Source: Streptomyces sp. SA15
GTDB taxonomy: Bacteria; Actinomycetota; Actinomycetes; Streptomycetales; Streptomycetaceae
Assembly: GCF_002291145.1 (NCBI RefSeq)
Contig: NZ_NTGE01000077.1
Location: forward strand, 1-64,000
Direction of reading: 5' to 3'
DNA: 64,000 nucleotides
The position numbers and the translations under genes were made by a program. This document shows positions 63,257 to 64,000 of the stretch, one piece after another. The first letter of the stretch is position 1. The number at the start of each line of letters is the position of its first letter. A model generated the notes under the pieces. That model was given only the letters and a program-made list of their open reading frames with translations. It was not told where the DNA came from and did not search any database.

Positions 63257-64000
63257 CTAAGCCCCGCACGACCTCAGGAACGCCCGCGTCCGCCGGGCAA
63301 TCGGCAACGGGGTGTCCGGCTCGCACGGGTACATGTCCTGCTCGACGATCGCGAACAGGTCGACGTCCAGCTTCTGCGCCGCCTCCAGTACGGGCCCCAG
63401 CGCCGGCACCCCGGCGGGCGGCTCGCACATCACGCCGCGGGCGACCGCCGGTCCGAACGGGACCTCGTTCGCCCGCACATCCGCCAGGATCTCCGGGTCC
63501 ACCTGCTTGAGGTGCAGGTACCCGATCCGCTCGCCGTAGGTCTCGATCAGCTTGACGCTGTCTCCGCCGCAGTAGGCGTAGTGCCCGGTGTCCAGGCACA
63601 GCGACACCACCGAGGAGTCCGTCCCGTCGAGGAAGCGGACGACGTTGTCCTCGCTGTCGATGTGGGTGTCGGCGTGCGGGTGGACGACGATCCGCAGGCC
63701 GTACCGCTCCCGCACCTCCCGGCCGAGCCGCTCGGTCAGCGAGGTCAGGTTGCGCCACTGCTCGGGCGTGAGCGTGTCCGGTTCGAGGACGTCACCGGTC
63801 TTGTCGTCCCGCCAGAAGGACGGGATGACCACCAGGTGGGACGCGCCCATCGCCTGGGCCAGGGCCGCGTTGTCCGCGACGTGCGCCCAGGTCTTCTCCC
63901 ACACCGCCTCGCCGTGGTGCAGGCCCGTGAAGACCGTGCCCGCCGACACTTTCAGGCCACGTCGCGCGGTCTCCTCGGCGAGGACGGCGGGATCGGTCGG
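63257..64000 (-). CDS. Sugar phosphate isomerase/epimerase (inosose dehydratase-like), 5' end outside window
   Basis: 248 C-terminal codons; the gene continues past the right edge. TIM-barrel motifs: SHLVVIPSFWRDD, LRIVVHPHADTHIDSEDNVVRFLDGTD, VSLCLDTGHYAYCGGDSVKLIETYGERIGYLHLKQVDP and IVEQDMYPCEPDTPL. Metal ligands are likely Glu of EQD, Asp/His of DTGHYAY and His of YLHLK. Similar proteins act in inositol and related catabolism. Confidence 0.87.
   Translation of the reverse strand, partial: PTDPAVLAEETARRGLKVSAGTVFTGLHHGEAVWEKTWAHVADNAALAQAMGASHLVVIPSFWRDDKTGDVLEPDTLTPEQWRNLTSLTERLGREVRERYGLRIVVHPHADTHIDSEDNVVRFLDGTDSSVVSLCLDTGHYAYCGGDSVKLIETYGERIGYLHLKQVDPEILADVRANEVPFGPAVARGVMCEPPAGVPALGPVLEAAQKLDVDLFAIVEQDMYPCEPDTPLPIARRTRAFLRSCGA

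Overview
The window is chromosomal DNA of a Streptomyces species. This is inferred from the very high G+C with strong third-position bias, the ten-gene gvpOAFGYZJLSK gas-vesicle order, DUF397/XRE cassettes, many GTG starts with 4-bp overlaps, and citrate synthase and RecD2 genes of actinobacterial type. No tRNA, rRNA or CRISPR array was seen.

Layout. 1-6.1 kb: a PucR-type regulator (cut by the window edge) diverges from a sodium:solute symporter, an agmatinase-family ureohydrolase and a ThDP-dependent 2-oxoacid enzyme. Together they look like a catabolic module for a guanidino compound, possibly the GbuA/AruI steps of arginine transamination. A ClpP homologue lacking its catalytic Ser and His follows. 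6.1-9.6 kb: a MarR regulator diverges from an MFS exporter and nitroreductase across two near-identical operators. 9.6-14.2 kb is a scrap yard: transposase remnants, a palindromic repeat, a VapBC-like pair, a frameshifted anti-sigma-type ATPase, a headless GntR regulator, an orphan VapB with a VapC scar, and two echoes of the ThDP gene from 3.8-5.5 kb. 14.2-31.3 kb: mostly ordinary accessory genes (secreted nuclease, GT39 glycosyltransferase, DinB protein, serine hydrolase, phytase-like esterase, fused ABC exporter, S37 peptidase, acetyltransferases). It also holds a scarred XRE/DUF397 cassette and two further copies of the palindrome.

31.5-36 kb: a LacI regulator diverges from a three-gene operon (Gfo/Idh/MocA oxidoreductase, DUF993 aldolase-like protein, sugar isomerase/epimerase) with a LacI-type operator between them. 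36-40.7 kb: a second scrap zone of lower G+C with a degenerate vWA protein, an intact XRE/DUF397 cassette, an IS1380-like scar and a lone SUKH-type immunity gene. 41-46.7 kb: the complete gas-vesicle cluster. 47-53 kb: a ribose-type operon (lacI-rbsA-rbsCB fusion-rbsK-rbsD) with paired operators. 53-57 kb: recD2 and citrate synthase. 57.6-60.3 kb: copZ-copA behind a CsoR box. 60.4-64 kb: a zinc alcohol dehydrogenase, a small HTH protein, an AraC regulator and a partial sugar isomerase.

The main unexplained signals are the roughly 78-bp palindromic repeat family, the gene echoes and scarred cassettes in two scrap zones, and the inactive ClpP homologue. No wholly new system was demonstrated; functional proposals beyond family level are inferences.
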